Below are positions 1-9,964 of a stretch of DNA of 64,000 bases, one piece after another. Source of the stretch: Symbiodinium natans (lineage: Eukaryota > Sar > Dinophyceae > Suessiales > Symbiodiniaceae); the NCBI GenBank assembly GCA_905221605.1, contig CAJNDS010002823.1, positions 842,470-906,469 of the forward strand, given 5' to 3'. The number at the start of each line of letters is the position of its first letter. The first letter of the stretch is position 1. A program made the position numbers and the translations under genes. The notes below the pieces were generated by a model that saw only the letters and a list, made by a program, of their open reading frames with translations, was not told the origin of the DNA and made no database searches.

Positions 1-292
1 GGTATATATTCTGATATAAAGTCTATGATATATATATATATTATACATAATATTACATATGATGTATGATATATGATGTATGATAAATGATATATGATAT
101 GCAATATGTGATATACGATATGTATATATGTGTGCTTGTGCACACACACATTTGTATATGTACATACATGTTCATGCATATGTACATATATATACATGGA
201 GTAGTATAATTTTTTTAATTAGAATATTATTCTACAGATAGCTAATTATTAATATGTATATATATATATGTGTATATATATATGTGTATATG

Positions 293-323
<31 letters not shown>

Positions 324-790
324 ATGTGTGTGTATGTGTATGTTAACGTATATATATATATATACATGTATATATTGACATACTGCTGTCTGCATCTATA
401 TCAAAACATAAGCGAAAATATTATATACGTGTACGACTTTTGTCCTATGTAGATCTATATCTACACTGATAAAGTTTAATTACATATGCAATACAAAATG
501 AATACACATATGCATATTATATATATATATATATATTATATGTATATATACATATACATATAGAGATATATCATGTATGATAAAAAGAACCCATATATAT
601 ATATATATATATATTATACTATACTGTGTTATATTGTATTATGTGTGCATACATATATATATATATATATTATATTCATGTGTGTATACGTATACATATA
701 TGTATATAAGTATATGCATATATACATAAATGCATATACATAATGTCGGGTTTGTATATGTGCATTTATATATATATAATATTAAATAAT
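1..790. repeat. AT-rich (TA)n tract
   Basis: Nearly all TA, TATATG and GTATAT steps, with short GT runs at about 305-335. ORFs read here are only Tyr/Ile/Met/Val low-complexity shadows. I see no gene. The tract ends at a CAG that could serve as a splice acceptor for the next feature, so it may be intron or spacer. Confidence 0.85.
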
Positions 791-802
791 ATATGTATAC
801 AG

Positions 803-937
803 CTGCAACAAGAGCACGAGAATCTGGGCATCCAGGTCGTTCCCCCCTGGAGCAGAAGCAACCAAGCCAAGACCTTCATCCAAGCTGTGGCAAGACTTTG
901 CCATGGCTTCGAGCTGCGGCTAAATGTCGCAAGATGA
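803..937 (+). CDS. candidate terminal exon, unknown protein
   Basis: An open frame of normal amino-acid composition begins right after a TATACAG acceptor-like site and runs to a TGA. It starts LQQEHENLGIQVVPPWSRS and ends ELRLNVAR. The switch from pure TA repeat to balanced coding-like sequence at the CAG is the main evidence. I do not recognise the family. It may be the last exon of a gene whose earlier exons lie outside the window. The minus strand is also partly open, so the strand call is tentative. Confidence 0.35.
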   Translation: MQQEHENLGIQVVPPWSRSNQAKTFIQAVARLCHGFELRLNVAR

Positions 938-1004
938 GCCCAGAGTCTTTATGCTGACATGTCACTTTCATGTTCATGCATGATACAAAGCATGCCATGT
1001 GTAG

Positions 1005-1100
1005 ATCATGCATGTGCGTTCCGACGGATGTATCTTTTCCACGTGGAGGCATTCCAGCCACTTCTGCCAGTGGGTCATGCCACCTCGGCCACAAAGGTGC
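1005..1100 (-). CDS. possible exon fragment with HWQKW motif
   Basis: The minus strand reads MTHWQKWLECLHVEKIHPSE. A similar His-Trp-x-Lys-Trp string, NHWPKWACNMAWEREPS, occurs in a minus-strand open stretch near 7.1 kb, within a larger minus-strand gene. The similarity is short and could be chance. CATG-rich DNA around it looks intronic. No function is known. Confidence 0.2.
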
Positions 1101-1129
1101 CTGGAGCGAAAATCATGGTGTGTTAATTT

Positions 1130-1305
1130 AACGTGCTTTACGTGTTTTCCGGATTTGCGGGAGTTTGCGGGGTTTTGCGGGAGTTTTGCGGGTTTTTTGC
1201 GGGATTCCTGCGGGTAAAGCAAGTGAAATTATTTTGGTTTCTTAGCTTAATTTCCAATTGTGATTTGCGGGTCCGTTTGCGGGTTTTTTGCGGCTATTCG
1301 GGGGT
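1130..1305 (+). repeat. TGCGGG-rich degenerate repeat
   Basis: Irregular repeats of TTTGCGGG, TTGCGGGAG and TTTTTTGCGG. A short stretch of the same style (TTTTTTGCGGGTAACTGCGG) occurs at 12827-12850, just upstream of the LINE reading frames, so this may be a fragment of the same 5' untranslated sequence. I see no coding signal. Confidence 0.5.
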
Positions 1306-1436
1306 TAGACCTGGCAATTCTAAACACCTCTTGATGAACCGGGCCTGCTTCCACCCCACGCCAGCGGACTCCAGGCACACCGAATGGAATCGAAGCCGAT
1401 GTTTGGAGAACCTCAGATAGTGAGGCTTAATTAACA

Positions 1437-1440
1437 CGTG

Positions 1441-1475
<35 letters not shown>

Positions 1476-1593
1476 TTATATATGTATATATATATATATC
1501 ATCATATGATAAATATGTATATATATCTATATATATATATATTATCTTATACAATAAATTATATATTATGTTATATATATAATATAATATAGA

Positions 1594-1627
<34 letters not shown>

Positions 1628-1740
1628 GTATATATATATATATGTTTATATGCATGCATGATATTGTAGATATAGTATACTAATATATATATATATATAT
1701 ATATATACATACTATATATATATATAACATAATCTGAAAT
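1437..1740. repeat. (CA)n then (TA)n microsatellite
   Basis: Starts with a short CACACA run and continues as TATATA/ATATGT to 1740. A CATG-rich unique segment without a convincing frame follows at 1743-1860. Confidence 0.8.
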
Positions 1741-1875
1741 TAATGTGGCTATCATGCATGCCCCGACCCACGTGGTCATGTCATGTCATGTGTCATGCAC
1801 TTCATGCAGACCTACACCATGCATGCTGCCCACGCATGGAAGGCATTCCACCTCAAAGCTATATAGCTGCTAGCA

Positions 1876-1985
1876 TTGACACACAACCCGAAACCGTAAA
1901 CCCTATAAACTCGATAGCCAAAAACCTATGAACCCTAAACCCGGCGTAAACCCTAGCTCAACCCTGAACCCTAAACCCTCTGGCC
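1876..1985 (-). repeat. degenerate telomere-like repeat (CCCTAAA type)
   Basis: Broken copies of AAACCCTA and AACCCGAAACC. This is the first of many telomere-like tracts in the window. Confidence 0.7.
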
Positions 1986-2080
1986 TCGTTAAGCCAAGCC
2001 AAGCCAAGCCACTCAGAATTTCATGTGTCCATGACAGCCGTTTTGTGCACGAGACACGTTGCCTGCCCTTTTTTGCAGTT

Positions 2081-2265
2081 ATGGTGTTGACCCAAGAGCA
2101 GCTGATGCAGCAGCTATTATCGGACGCTGCACTCCACCCGTTACCACGTCGACTTTCACAACCGTTGGCCTCGGGCAGGGAAAGGCAACTTTTGCGGGGA
2201 AGGTTCCTTGAAGATGCAGGCTTTTCGCAAAGCAAGCAAAGTGCCTCAGGAGCATTCATCGAAGG
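2081..2265 (+). CDS. candidate exon, unknown protein
   Basis: After a pyrimidine-rich TTTTTTGCAG acceptor-like site the frame opens with MVLTQEQLMQQLLSDAALHP and continues through an Arg/Leu-rich segment to ...SASGAFIEG. The composition is that of a soluble, partly helical protein. At 2266 a GTGTCT donor-like site occurs and the frame meets a stop shortly after. The next coding-like segment is in another frame from 2295. The family is not recognised. The minus strand of the same interval is also open, so the strand is not certain. Confidence 0.4.
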
Positions 2266-2294
2266 GTGTCTGTTTATTACTTGACGATGATCAG

Positions 2295-2517
2295 CGAAAT
2301 GGGTGGCGTCGGGAGCCATGAGATGGCGGACACGGAGGGGGCGATCATGGACGTCATGAGCATCAAGCAAGAGCTCGATGAGCACCTTCGGATCACCAGG
2401 CCGAGAGCTTATGAGGCCTTGCATGCGTGGTGTGACATGGACGACTACATTGCCCTTTTCCTCCGCCCATTTCCAGGAAGGGCAAGCCGAGAATTCAAAT
2501 TAATGTTGCGGGTTTAG
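2295..2517 (+). CDS. candidate exon following 2081-2265
   Basis: Reads EMGGVGSHEMADTEGAIMDV, then MSIKQELDEHLRITRPRAYE and ALHAWCDMDDYIALFLRPFP. The start was chosen after the GATCAG at 2294, because joining 2265 to 2295 keeps the frame (Glu-Gly-Glu). The frame then runs into telomere-like repeat, so the true exon end is probably near 2475-2490. Acidic and helical; no domain recognised. Confidence 0.4.
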
Positions 2518-2660
2518 GGTTGGGTTTATACTTTATAGGGTTGAGGGTTTAGCTCAGGGTTTAATTAGGGTTTAGGGTTTAACCACTAAATAAATTATAT
2601 ATGGGGTATATAGGGTTTAGGGTCTAGGGTTTAGCTAGGGTTTAGGGTTTAGGGCATATC
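2508..2660 (+). repeat. telomere-like repeat, TTTAGGG type
   Basis: GGGTTTAGGGTT units interrupted by a short TATA-rich insert. It separates two plus-strand candidate exons, so it may be intronic. Confidence 0.75.
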
Positions 2661-2710
2661 GCATACAGCTTCATGAATACAGGGCCCGTATTAATTGAAC
2701 CCCTCTCAAA

Positions 2711-3049
2711 ATGAGATTGAGGTTCTGTTCTGGGACGACAGTCCTAAGCCAGCATGGCACAGGAGCCAAGGCGAGTACCGGGCACTGGCAAGTAGAGTCG
2801 GTACGTACGATTCATTTCGAAAGCTTCTCGGAAGAGATTGAGCTTTCCGGAATTCCGGGCCCCGTGTTTCAAGCATTTCACGATAGCCTGAATCATGTAC
2901 GTGCAAAATGCGACATGTACGTGAGTGTGCGGATGGTTGTTGAAGAGGGGGTGGGGGAGGGTTGGTTCGATTATTGTTCTCGAAACATTGAGAGTCACAT
3001 GGGTCTGGTTTGTAGCTGCTGTAGCTTGACACAGAACCCTAAACTCTAA
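2711..3049 (+). CDS. candidate exon, unknown protein
   Basis: The plus-strand frame contains SVRTIHFESFSEEIELSGIP and GPVFQAFHDSLNHVRAKCDM, followed by YVSVRMVVEEGVGEGWFDYC, with balanced composition. It runs into CCCTAAA repeat at its 3' end, so the exon must stop before about 3030. The minus strand is also open but Pro/Ser-rich and less protein-like. Possibly the same gene as 2081-2517. Function unknown. Confidence 0.35.
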   Translation: MRLRFCSGTTVLSQHGTGAKASTGHWQVESVRTIHFESFSEEIELSGIPGPVFQAFHDSLNHVRAKCDMYVSVRMVVEEGVGEGWFDYCSRNIESHMGLVCSCCSLTQNPKL

Positions 3050-3140
3050 ACCCTCAACCCTATAAACCGAAACACCTAAACCCGAAACCGTAAATATGGC
3101 CTAAACCCTAGAAACCCTATAAGCTTTACCCTAAATCTTC
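3031..3140 (-). repeat. degenerate telomere-like repeat (CCCTAAA type)
   Basis: ACCCTAAACTCTAAACCCTC-type units with substitutions. 3140-3470 is CATG- and TA-rich with no credible frame. Confidence 0.7.
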
Positions 3141-3473
3141 AAGTAGCAGTAAGTCTGTGCTTCGCAATTTACATGCATGTACATGGAACATGCATGATTC
3201 AAGCACATGCACAGACGTGGTGTGAGCTTGACATCCTGCAGCTGCGAACTAGAGGACTCTTGAACATGCCCATGCTTCATGTGTATGCATGCAAACATGC
3301 ATGATAATTAGATGTATATATATATATATGCATATGCATGGTTTTTATGTACATGCACATGCGCATATACATGCATGCATGTGTATATTAATACGTTTCC
3401 TTGTGCGTGTGTGCGTTTGTGCGTGTGTGCCTCTGTGTGTGTGTGTGTGCACGTGTGCGTGTGCCTGTGTGTG

Positions 3474-3474
3474 G

Positions 3475-3566
<92 letters not shown>

Positions 3567-3570
3567 TGGG
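3474..3570. repeat. (TGCG)n microsatellite
   Basis: About 24 uninterrupted TGCG units. The Arg-Ala-Cys-Val and Thr-His-Ala-Arg ORFs across it are repeat shadows on both strands. Confidence 0.95.
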
Positions 3571-3575
3571 TGTCC

Positions 3576-3715
<140 letters not shown>

Positions 3716-3724
3716 ATGCGTGCG

Positions 3725-4140
3725 TGTGTATATATATATACATACATACTAAATTAAACTTTATATATCTTATAAAGATATTATATATATATATATATTT
3801 ATTTAATGATACTATATATACCATGTATACTATATATATTATATTTTCTTATATATATATGAATATATTACATTATAATTTGTTTTTTTTATCATATTCA
3901 CTTTATATATATTGTATATATTATATTATTATTTTGAACATTTTTATGTATAGTTATATATACATACACATGATGCGAAGCATAACACGTACATGATGTT
4001 TGTGCACAACTTGCATCACACATACACGTGTACATATTATATAATAGAACCGAACCGAATATAATATATGAATAGAACTATTATATATATAATACAATAT
4101 ACTCTACACACACACACACATATATATATATATCGATCTA
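3725..4140. repeat. AT-rich spacer or intron
   Basis: TATATA, ATTATA and poly-T stretches, ending with a short CACACA run. No coding signal on either strand. It lies just downstream of the last recognised exon of the minus-strand methyltransferase-like gene. Confidence 0.8.
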
Positions 4141-4159
4141 TATGTCGATAATGTACATA

Positions 4160-4472
4160 TCTGTTCGCATATGCATGAACAGCATAATGCAGACGTGAAA
4201 CAGCATCAACCTCAGTCTCGAAATCCTCCAGGGCACAAGACCATTCTGCCGATAGACGAAGCCGCTTGTTGTTCTTCAGGTATTTGTAGACCCCCCAAAG
4301 GTCTGCATCCGGCCATAAGTCGTCGTAGTCCTTCACGACCAATGAGCTGAATATGCTGATGTCCGTCTGGCCAGGTGCCACATAACGCTTCTGCCGGAGG
4401 ACGGGTTCTGGCTCATGACATATGTCATCATACGTTTCTAGAAGCATCCTTCCAAAGCCGGCAGGGTAGTTC
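4160..4472 (-). CDS. exon: C-terminal segment
   Basis: Starts after TCTCAG at 4473 and reads NYPAGFGRMLLETYDDICHE, PEPVLRQKRYVAPGQTDISI, FSSLVVKDYDDLWPDADLWG and on to ALEDFETEVDAVSRLHYAVH. Well-balanced coding composition for 100 residues in the middle of AT-rich DNA makes this one of the clearest exons in the first 12 kb. Towards 4160 the frame runs into CATG/TA-rich sequence, so the true end may be somewhat earlier. Confidence 0.65.
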
Positions 4473-4627
4473 CTGAGATGTCATGATGCATTATGATAGA
4501 TCAATATATATATATATATATTTTGTTTATGTATTTATAATATGTTAACACTGCTAGACTAGGTATATATATATATAATATCTAATATTTCTTTCTATAT
4601 ATATATATACGCATCGATCTACACATA

Positions 4628-4670
<43 letters not shown>

Positions 4671-5866
4671 GTATGTGTATGTATATGTATGTATGTATAT
4701 ACATATATATATATATATATAGATTCTTGTATGTTAAACAAATAAATGTGTATATATATATAATATTTATATTCACATACAACATGTATACATTACACAT
4801 TTTCGTAGAGTTCCTACAAAAACCATGGTAGAACTGTCGGGCAAGGCACTGCGACCTTTTGAGTGCTCTCGATACTCCATGACATGTTTTCTTGCCACCC
4901 TTCTCCTGTCGTCCTTGGGCAAAGCGTGCATGTGTGATAGTCACTCTCCACTGTGCTCGTGCTAGATCAGGACAAGTCTCGCACAAGACTCCGCTTCGTT
5001 TTGCGCATGCGAAAGGGCTTGCGAAGCACACCTTTGTCCTGCATGTAATGCATATGCAATATATACCCCCATCTTGTCGTACTAGTACATATGGACAGTG
5101 TACATATTGCAGTGTCTAAGGGCGGGGCGAGTGCTTGTAGCAGTCGATAGGACGTGGACCAGGACTGAGACCTTTTCGGCGTGGGTCCGCCGTGATGCAT
5201 CATCCAATATCCGATTTTGAACACCTCAGGCAAAGCGAAGGTATTGTTATATATACTGGCCAGCAATAGCAACGTGGCTATGCAAACATATATTAGGGAA
5301 GGAGCATATGCAACTCTGTTGCATATCCATTCGAATCTGGGGTGTCGTGGAAAGGTCGTACTGGAGCCCTGCGGTTGTTCGATGAGGATGATTGCGTGGA
5401 CGATGAAAGATATCAGCAACAAAGCTGACACCCTTATTTGCATCAAGACATGCATGCATGACATGAAATGCATGCGGAAGAATGCCACGCATGCCATGTG
5501 CATATATACAGCGCTGTACTGTACATATCTTCCACGAACATGCAGACATGTAGCCGTGACAACATCATCGTTCCGTCTCGTACGAAGTCAAGTGAGGTGT
5601 TGCCAAGCATGTTCATGGGATTGCGGCAGTGGGTTCCCGATGAAATGAAAGTGTACGATGAACACACTGGAGCGTAAAGGTGCAAGGCTCCTGGCGAAGA
5701 TGACAGCCCGGCACAGACAGCCGACCTGGGCTTCAGGAAACACACATGATGAGTATATATGTTTATATGTATATATATATATATACATTTTATATGTATA
5801 TATATATATATACAGTTATAATATGAATAATATCTATAAAAATAAATGTGTGTGTGAGGAAAAATA

Positions 5867-5899
<33 letters not shown>

Positions 5900-6138
5900 A
5901 TATGCATGTAGTGTACATGTAGAAGATATGGGTTGCAGCATATGCAAGTGCAGACAAGTTGCGCAAAGCCACCATAGCTAAGAATGTCCATGGATTGCGT
6001 GTAGTCTCGGTCATACGAAAAGACGGCTTTGCCCGCCTGTTTGAATATTCGCGAAACCTCACCCTTGCCAGCGAAGTACTCGACTAGCTGGAACTTAGGC
6101 ACCAGGGATACGTTGTCGGTCAGCATGAGGAGTGCCAC
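4160..6138 (-). CDS. methyltransferase-fold-like protein, multi-exon C-terminal block
   Basis: Six minus-strand exons (6138-5957, 5730-5555, 5432-5312, 5224-5118, about 5030-4849, 4472-4160) line up in the order of one protein. In order they carry VEYFAGKGEVSRIF, which looks like the SAM-binding motif I of DNA cytosine-C5 methyltransferases; APVCSSYTFISSG followed by NPMNMLGN, in the place of motif IV with its Pro-x-Cys; and ILIEQPQGSS, in the place of motif VI. Later come HHGGPTPKRSQSWST and NYPAGFGRMLLETYDD. I recall a large dinoflagellate family with this order of motifs but no established function. Methyltransferase-like fold is inference from motif spacing. Introns are (TA)n or CATG-rich. 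Upstream exons to about 12.3 kb are probably the same gene. Confidence 0.6.
4849..5030 (-). CDS. exon: basic segment before the C-terminal exon
   Basis: Contains ARFAQGRQEKGGKKTCHGVS and RALKRSQ, ending at a CGCAG. Joined to the next exon it gives Leu-Lys-Arg-Ser-Gln then Asn-Tyr-Pro-x-x-Phe-Gly, which fits the usual order in this family. Another frame is also open here, so the exact 5' part is uncertain. Confidence 0.4.
5118..5224 (-). CDS. exon: HHGGPTPKRSQSW segment
   Basis: Follows CCTGAG at 5225 and reads VFKIGYWMMHHGGPTPKRSQ, then SWSTSYRLLQALAPPL. A Gly-x-Pro-x-Pro-Lys turn after a hydrophobic strand is typical of this protein family as I recall it. Confidence 0.55.
5312..5432 (-). 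CDS. exon: Ile-Glu-Gln-Pro segment
   Basis: Reads VSALLLISFIVHAIILIEQP then QGSSTTFPRHPRFEWICNRV. A hydrophobic strand followed by Glu-Gln-Pro matches the position of motif VI (Glu-Asn-Val) in C5 methyltransferases. The acceptor is AATAAG at 5433; the donor is uncertain. Confidence 0.6.
5555..5730 (-). CDS. exon: Pro-x-Cys-Ser-Ser segment
   Basis: Begins after a CCTGAAG acceptor-like site and reads RSAVCAGLSSSPGALHLY, APVCSSYTFISSGTHCRNP, MNMLGNTSLDFVRDGTMMLS. The Cys after Pro-Val sits where C5 methyltransferases place the catalytic Cys of motif IV, with Val for the usual second Pro. The 3' end is approximate. Confidence 0.6.
5957..6138 (-). CDS. exon: SAM-motif-I-like segment
   Basis: Starts after TTAAG at 6139 and reads VALLMLTDNVSLVPKFQLVE, then YFAGKGEVSRIFKQAGKAVF and SYDRDYTQSMDILSYGGFAQ. 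The Phe-Ala-Gly-Lys-Gly loop followed about 17 residues later by Tyr-Asp resembles a Rossmann SAM-binding strand, loop and acidic residue. This is the most conserved-looking exon of the series. Confidence 0.7.
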
Positions 6139-6139
6139 C

Positions 6140-6545
6140 TTAAGCGCATGCAATATATATATATATAAAATAGAGTGCACGCAAGATGTGTTCTTATATA
6201 AAATGTAATTTGCAATGTATGCATATGTATATATATATAGTAAGACAATATGTGTATATATATATATAGAGATCGAGAGATATTCTATTTTTAGTCGTGG
6301 GATTATATATATATATATACACATATAATATAAATGTTGTAGACATCGTAATACACAAATATATATATATATATGTACGTTATCATATATATAATATTAT
6401 GCATGTGATCTATGTACATGCGTGGTATCATTCACAATGTATCGTGGCATATACATCACACTTCAGGGCATACATATATGTGTATATATATATAGAACAC
6501 TATAATGTATAAATGCATTCATATATACATACATATATATTTATC
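6140..6545. repeat. AT-rich intron-like tract
   Basis: TATATA blocks separated by short CATG- and GTAC-containing pieces. No coding frame with normal composition. Confidence 0.75.
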
Positions 6546-6573
6546 GTAAACTGCAAATTCTTCCGTTCTGCAT

Positions 6574-6951
6574 TTAAGTATGCATGCCAAAGACACGATC
6601 GCCACCAACACCTTGGAAGACATACATAGTCACATGCGTGCATACATCGTGGCACAGTGCTCCACCTTTCATGGCCCACTGAACATACACATCCGAGGCC
6701 TTCGGCGCTCGTACTTGCGCAAGCAGAGCAATCGGCGACTCCGTGCGCATGGGCGGCATGGTGCTGCAGCTTTGTGAGACCAGTCGCGCGGCTGCTATAA
6801 GATCCAACTTGTGGCAACAGGCAAAAACGTGCTGCACATGACATGCGCATGACATGCACAGTTCGAGTAAGAAGTCACATGCTGCATGATGCACAATTGT
6901 GCCAGGCAGGCCACACGAGCTCGCGATCCTGCTGGCCCATTTCTCCGGCAT
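6574..6951 (-). CDS. possible exon(s), unknown
   Basis: A minus-strand frame reads ...KLDLIAAARLVSQSCSTMPP, MRTESPIALLAQVRAPKASD, VYVQWAMKGGALC. The central 60 residues look protein-like; the ends contain CATG-rich, probably intronic DNA. It lies between the methyltransferase-like exons and the Lys/Ala-rich exon on the same strand, so it may belong to one gene. A second minus frame is also open. Confidence 0.3.
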   Translation of the reverse strand: MPEKWASRIASSCGLPGTIVHHAACDFLLELCMSCACHVQHVFACCHKLDLIAAARLVSQSCSTMPPMRTESPIALLAQVRAPKASDVYVQWAMKGGALCHDVCTHVTMYVFQGVGGDRVFGMHT

Positions 6952-7059
6952 AAAGAGGGGCAGCTCACCTGCCCATAGCAGGGTTCATGAAGTTTCTACC
7001 TGTGCATGACGTGTGGATTTCATGAACATGCATGCTACACGCTGTCACGGACAATTTTT

Positions 7060-7236
7060 TGATCTCGAAGGCTCTCTTTCCCATGCCATGTTGCAGGCCC
7101 ATTTGGGCCAGTGATTCATGCGAGCCGTGCGGAGTGCATGTTCATGCCATCGCACGGGCACGTTGAGCAGTGATGTAGCTCTAGCCAAAAGCACATGTAG
7201 TAAGTCCACACATGCAGCATGTAAACTCATCTTCAA
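7060..7236 (-). CDS. possible exon with HWPKW motif
   Basis: The minus strand reads SLLNVPVRWHEHALRTARMN then HWPKWACNMAWEREPSRSKN. It lies on the strand and in the interval expected for the large minus-strand gene. It shares a short HWxKW string with 1005-1100. Splice sites are not clear. Confidence 0.25.
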
Positions 7237-7314
7237 GATCTCGATCGCATCTAGGCCAGCGTTCTAGTCCGTCTGCTTGTATGCCTCAGACGAGCACAAG
7301 GAAGACATGCACAC

Positions 7315-7346
7315 ATACACATGCTATATATATATATATAGCCAGA

Positions 7347-7377
<31 letters not shown>

Positions 7378-7433
7378 CTCGAGAGTATATATATATATAG
7401 ATACGGATGTACATATCATGTTTTATATGCCTA

Positions 7434-7474
<41 letters not shown>

Positions 7475-7834
7475 TACATTATGTGATTTTAGGGTTTAGG
7501 GATTTAGGGTTTAAGGTTTAGCTAGGGGGTTTAGGGCTAAAGTTTACGGTTTAGTGTCTAGGGGTTGATATGCCCTGATACAAGGTCGTTATATATATAT
7601 ATATATATATAGATATATATATATACAACATCTATATATAGGATTTATTTATTTACATATTAATTTATGTATATTTCTCTCTCTCTCTCTATACATATAT
7701 ATATATGTATATGATCCCGGTTCTCAGTTCATCAACCCCCCCCCCCCCCCCCCCCCGCCCCCACCCCCCCACCCCCCTAATCCCTAAAGCCCATAACCCG
7801 AAACCCGGCCGCAAACCCGAAACCCTGTATATAC

Positions 7835-7865
<31 letters not shown>

Positions 7866-7900
7866 CTATATATATATATTATATATATACCCTAAGCCCT
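7315..7900. repeat. (TA)n, telomere-like and poly-C mosaic
   Basis: TA runs at 7325-7375, 7435-7475, 7590-7625 and 7830-7885. TTTAGGG-like DNA lies at 7485-7565, and a poly-C/CCCCACC tract at 7736-7790. CCCTAAA-like copies follow to about 7950. No gene. Confidence 0.85.
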
Positions 7901-8019
7901 ATAGCTATAATCAACTCGCGAAAGAAACTCTAAACCCTAAACCCTAATTAACCTCAACCCCACAACCACACCACAGGGGGGGGAACCATTATAGGGGGGG
8001 GGGAGGCGTCCCCTTACAG

Positions 8020-9273
8020 TCAGGGCGCAGCCCTCGCCTTCTCCTTGCATTCCTCATCCTCCAAGCCCATGCCTCTGGCCTCATCCAAAGCCTTGTGGTA
8101 TGCTACCGACTTGCGGCACTTGCGCTGCCGCCTCTGCTCCTCGAGAGGATCCACCATAGCCACACCACGGCTGCGACGTCGAGAGGAGCGGTTCTCATCT
8201 TCAGAGGAGCCGCCTGCACGATCTCCAGAGCTGCTGCTTTGAGCAGGTCTAGCCCCAGCTTTGGCCTTGGCTTTCGGCGTACAGGATGCCTTTGCCTTGG
8301 CCTTCCCTTTTGCCTTTGGCTTCGCTTGGGCTTTCGCCTTGGCCTGTGCAGGCTTTGTTTTTGCCGCCTTGGCCTTGGACTTCGGGCTGCCCGTGACCTT
8401 AGCCGGCTTCTTGGCAGGCTTGGATTTAGCATTGCTCGGCTTTGCTTCGGCGTCCTCGTCCATGGATTCCTCCATGTCCACTGCAGCCGGGCACTTTCGT
8501 TGCCAAAGCAGAAGCGTCTCTCGCTTGGAAAGCCGGGCTGCCTTCTTGGAGCATGCTGCCTTCTTGCCCCGCTGCTTGGACGGCTTCTTAGCCTTGGGCG
8601 ACTTCTTCGCCTTCGGCTTCTTAGCCTTGGGCGACTTCTTCGCCTTCTTGGGCCTGCCTGCCGCACGGGCTTCTGGAGGATTGGCAGCAGGAAGCTCATC
8701 CCACCCAGCCGGCTTCTCCATGGCAACATATGCATGTGGCTTCTTGTCATTCTCTGGCATCGCCTGCTGCGGGGCCGAATCCACATTGCTGGCCCCGGAA
8801 AGATGCTGAGCCGCAGAAGGCTGCGACTCGGCTTCCTCGGCCACAGCCGCAGAAGCCTCCAACTCCGGCGTCGGAGCGTGCTCATCCACTCCCATCTTCA
8901 CCTCGGCCTGATCATCGGCCACCGGCTCATCAGCCTTCCAGGCTTTCACCGAATAAGTCTTTGTGGCCTCCACAACAAAGTCACCCGGCTCCGTCTGGGC
9001 CACCACTGGCTCAGGATCCTGATCCACCACAGAAGCCTCCTTGCGAGGCCCATCAGCGGTGCTTGGATTGGCAACTTGCTGGTCCACGGAAACCTCCACG
9101 GGAGGCTCAACAGCTTGGCCCGGGTTGGCAGAAGCCTCGATGCGAGGCTCATCAGCTTTGCCCTCCACAGAAGCCTCCGCGCAAGGCCCATCAGCTTTGC
9201 CCAGACGGGCAACTTGCTCGCAGTGCTTTCTCCGGCCAGCCAACCAATGCCCAGTCAGGCCAAGCGGCCCAAA
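8020..9273 (-). CDS. Lys/Ala/Pro-rich histone-H1-like exon
   Basis: A single open frame of about 418 codons begins after a CTTGCAG acceptor-like site (9276-9274). The first 110 residues carry imprecise repeats of the type KADEPRIEAS / GPCAEASVEG. An acidic Ala/Glu-rich stretch follows. From roughly residue 205 comes a strongly basic region built of AKKSPKAKKPKAKK and KAKAQAKPKAKGKAKAK, like the tail of histone H1 or dinoflagellate basic chromatin proteins. The end reads RRQRKCRKSVAYHKALDEAR, then GMGLEDEECKEKARAA. I recall that last block ahead of methyltransferase-like segments in dinoflagellate proteins, so it probably belongs with 4160-6138. DNA binding is inferred from charge only. The apparent stop may be just past a GC donor (AA|GCCCTG). 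Confidence 0.65.
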   Translation of the reverse strand, partial: FGPLGLTGHWLAGRRKHCEQVARLGKADGPCAEASVEGKADEPRIEASANPGQAVEPPVEVSVDQQVANPSTADGPRKEASVVDQDPEPVVAQTEPGDFVVEATKTYSVKAWKADEPVADDQAEVKMGVDEHAPTPELEASAAVAEEAESQPSAAQHLSGASNVDSAPQQAMPENDKKPHAYVAMEKPAGWDELPAANPPEARAAGRPKKAKKSPKAKKPKAKKSPKAKKPSKQRGKKAACSKKAARLSKRETLLLWQRKCPAAVDMEESMDEDAEAKPSNAKSKPAKKPAKVTGSPKSKAKAAKTKPAQAKAKAQAKPKAKGKAKAKASCTPKAKAKAGARPAQSSSSGDRAGGSSEDENRSSRRRSRGVAMVDPLEEQRRQRKCRKSVAYHKALDEARGMGLEDEECKEKARAAP

Positions 9274-9394
9274 CTGCAAGCGTTTTTTTTCCGGCGGTGT
9301 CTCCTAATCGAACCATGAACGTGCATGATGTGCCATGCATACGATGGAATGCACATGTACATGCATGCATGCATAGGGAAGGTGTGCAGGAAGC

Positions 9395-9450
9395 TTCTAG
9401 CATGGGCAGCCAAGGCACAGGGGACTCGCCAAGAACGAGGGTTTCCATGG
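9395..9450 (-). CDS. possible small exon upstream of the basic exon
   Basis: The minus strand reads METLVLGESPVPWLPMLEAS before entering CATG-rich DNA that looks intronic. Weak evidence: short, no clear donor. Confidence 0.2.
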
Positions 9451-9469
9451 AGTCGGTGCCTTAAGTCAA

Positions 9470-9565
9470 ACTTATTATTATTATTATTATTCTTATTCTT
9501 ATTTATAATTAATATATTGTTTAACTATTTTATATACGTTATTATTATTAGTATATATATATATA

Positions 9566-9625
<60 letters not shown>

Positions 9626-9775
9626 GATTATTGTTATTATTATATTATGTATTTATTATTATTATTCGTGTATATATATATATATAGATATATGTACGAC
9701 ATACATGTCAGGATACGTATAATATCTACACCTAGTATATAAAATATATATATATATATATATATATACACGTAT
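9470..9775. repeat. (TTA)n and (TA)n microsatellite
   Basis: A TTA/TTAT array from about 9473, longest at 9570-9625, then TA-rich DNA to 9770. The poly-Leu ORF across it is a repeat shadow. Confidence 0.9.
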
Positions 9776-9949
9776 ATCATTGCAACTCCAGGCACCATAG
9801 GGGAGTGCAGGCATACTCTGCGCAGGAGGGTCGAGACATACATCGGTCCGGCTCTGGCTGGTCTGCATGTGCTTCAGGCGTTGTAGCTGCAGAAGCTGCA
9901 GCTGTGTCTGCAGCAGCGCCATCTGTTTTCGTTTTCTGTCCTGCACCTC
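9776..9949 (-). CDS. candidate exon, coiled-coil or Ala-rich
   Basis: Begins after CTGAAG at 9950. Two frames are open: one reads EVQDRKRKQMALLQTQLQLL, QLQRLKHMQTSQSRTDVCLD (a short coiled coil); the other is Ala/Thr/Pro-rich (TKTDGAAADTAAASAATTPE). Neighbouring exons are Pro/Glu/Thr-rich, so the second frame cannot be excluded. It lies in line with the other minus-strand exons. Confidence 0.4.
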
Positions 9950-9964
9950 CTTCAGGGACAGAGT

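Noticed and set aside
8095-9464. Long plus-strand ORFs opposite the basic exon (407 and 244 codons)
   Set aside because: Leu/Arg- and Pro-rich antisense of the Lys/Ala/Pro-rich minus-strand frame. The minus strand has the recognisable YHKALDEAR end and a splice acceptor.
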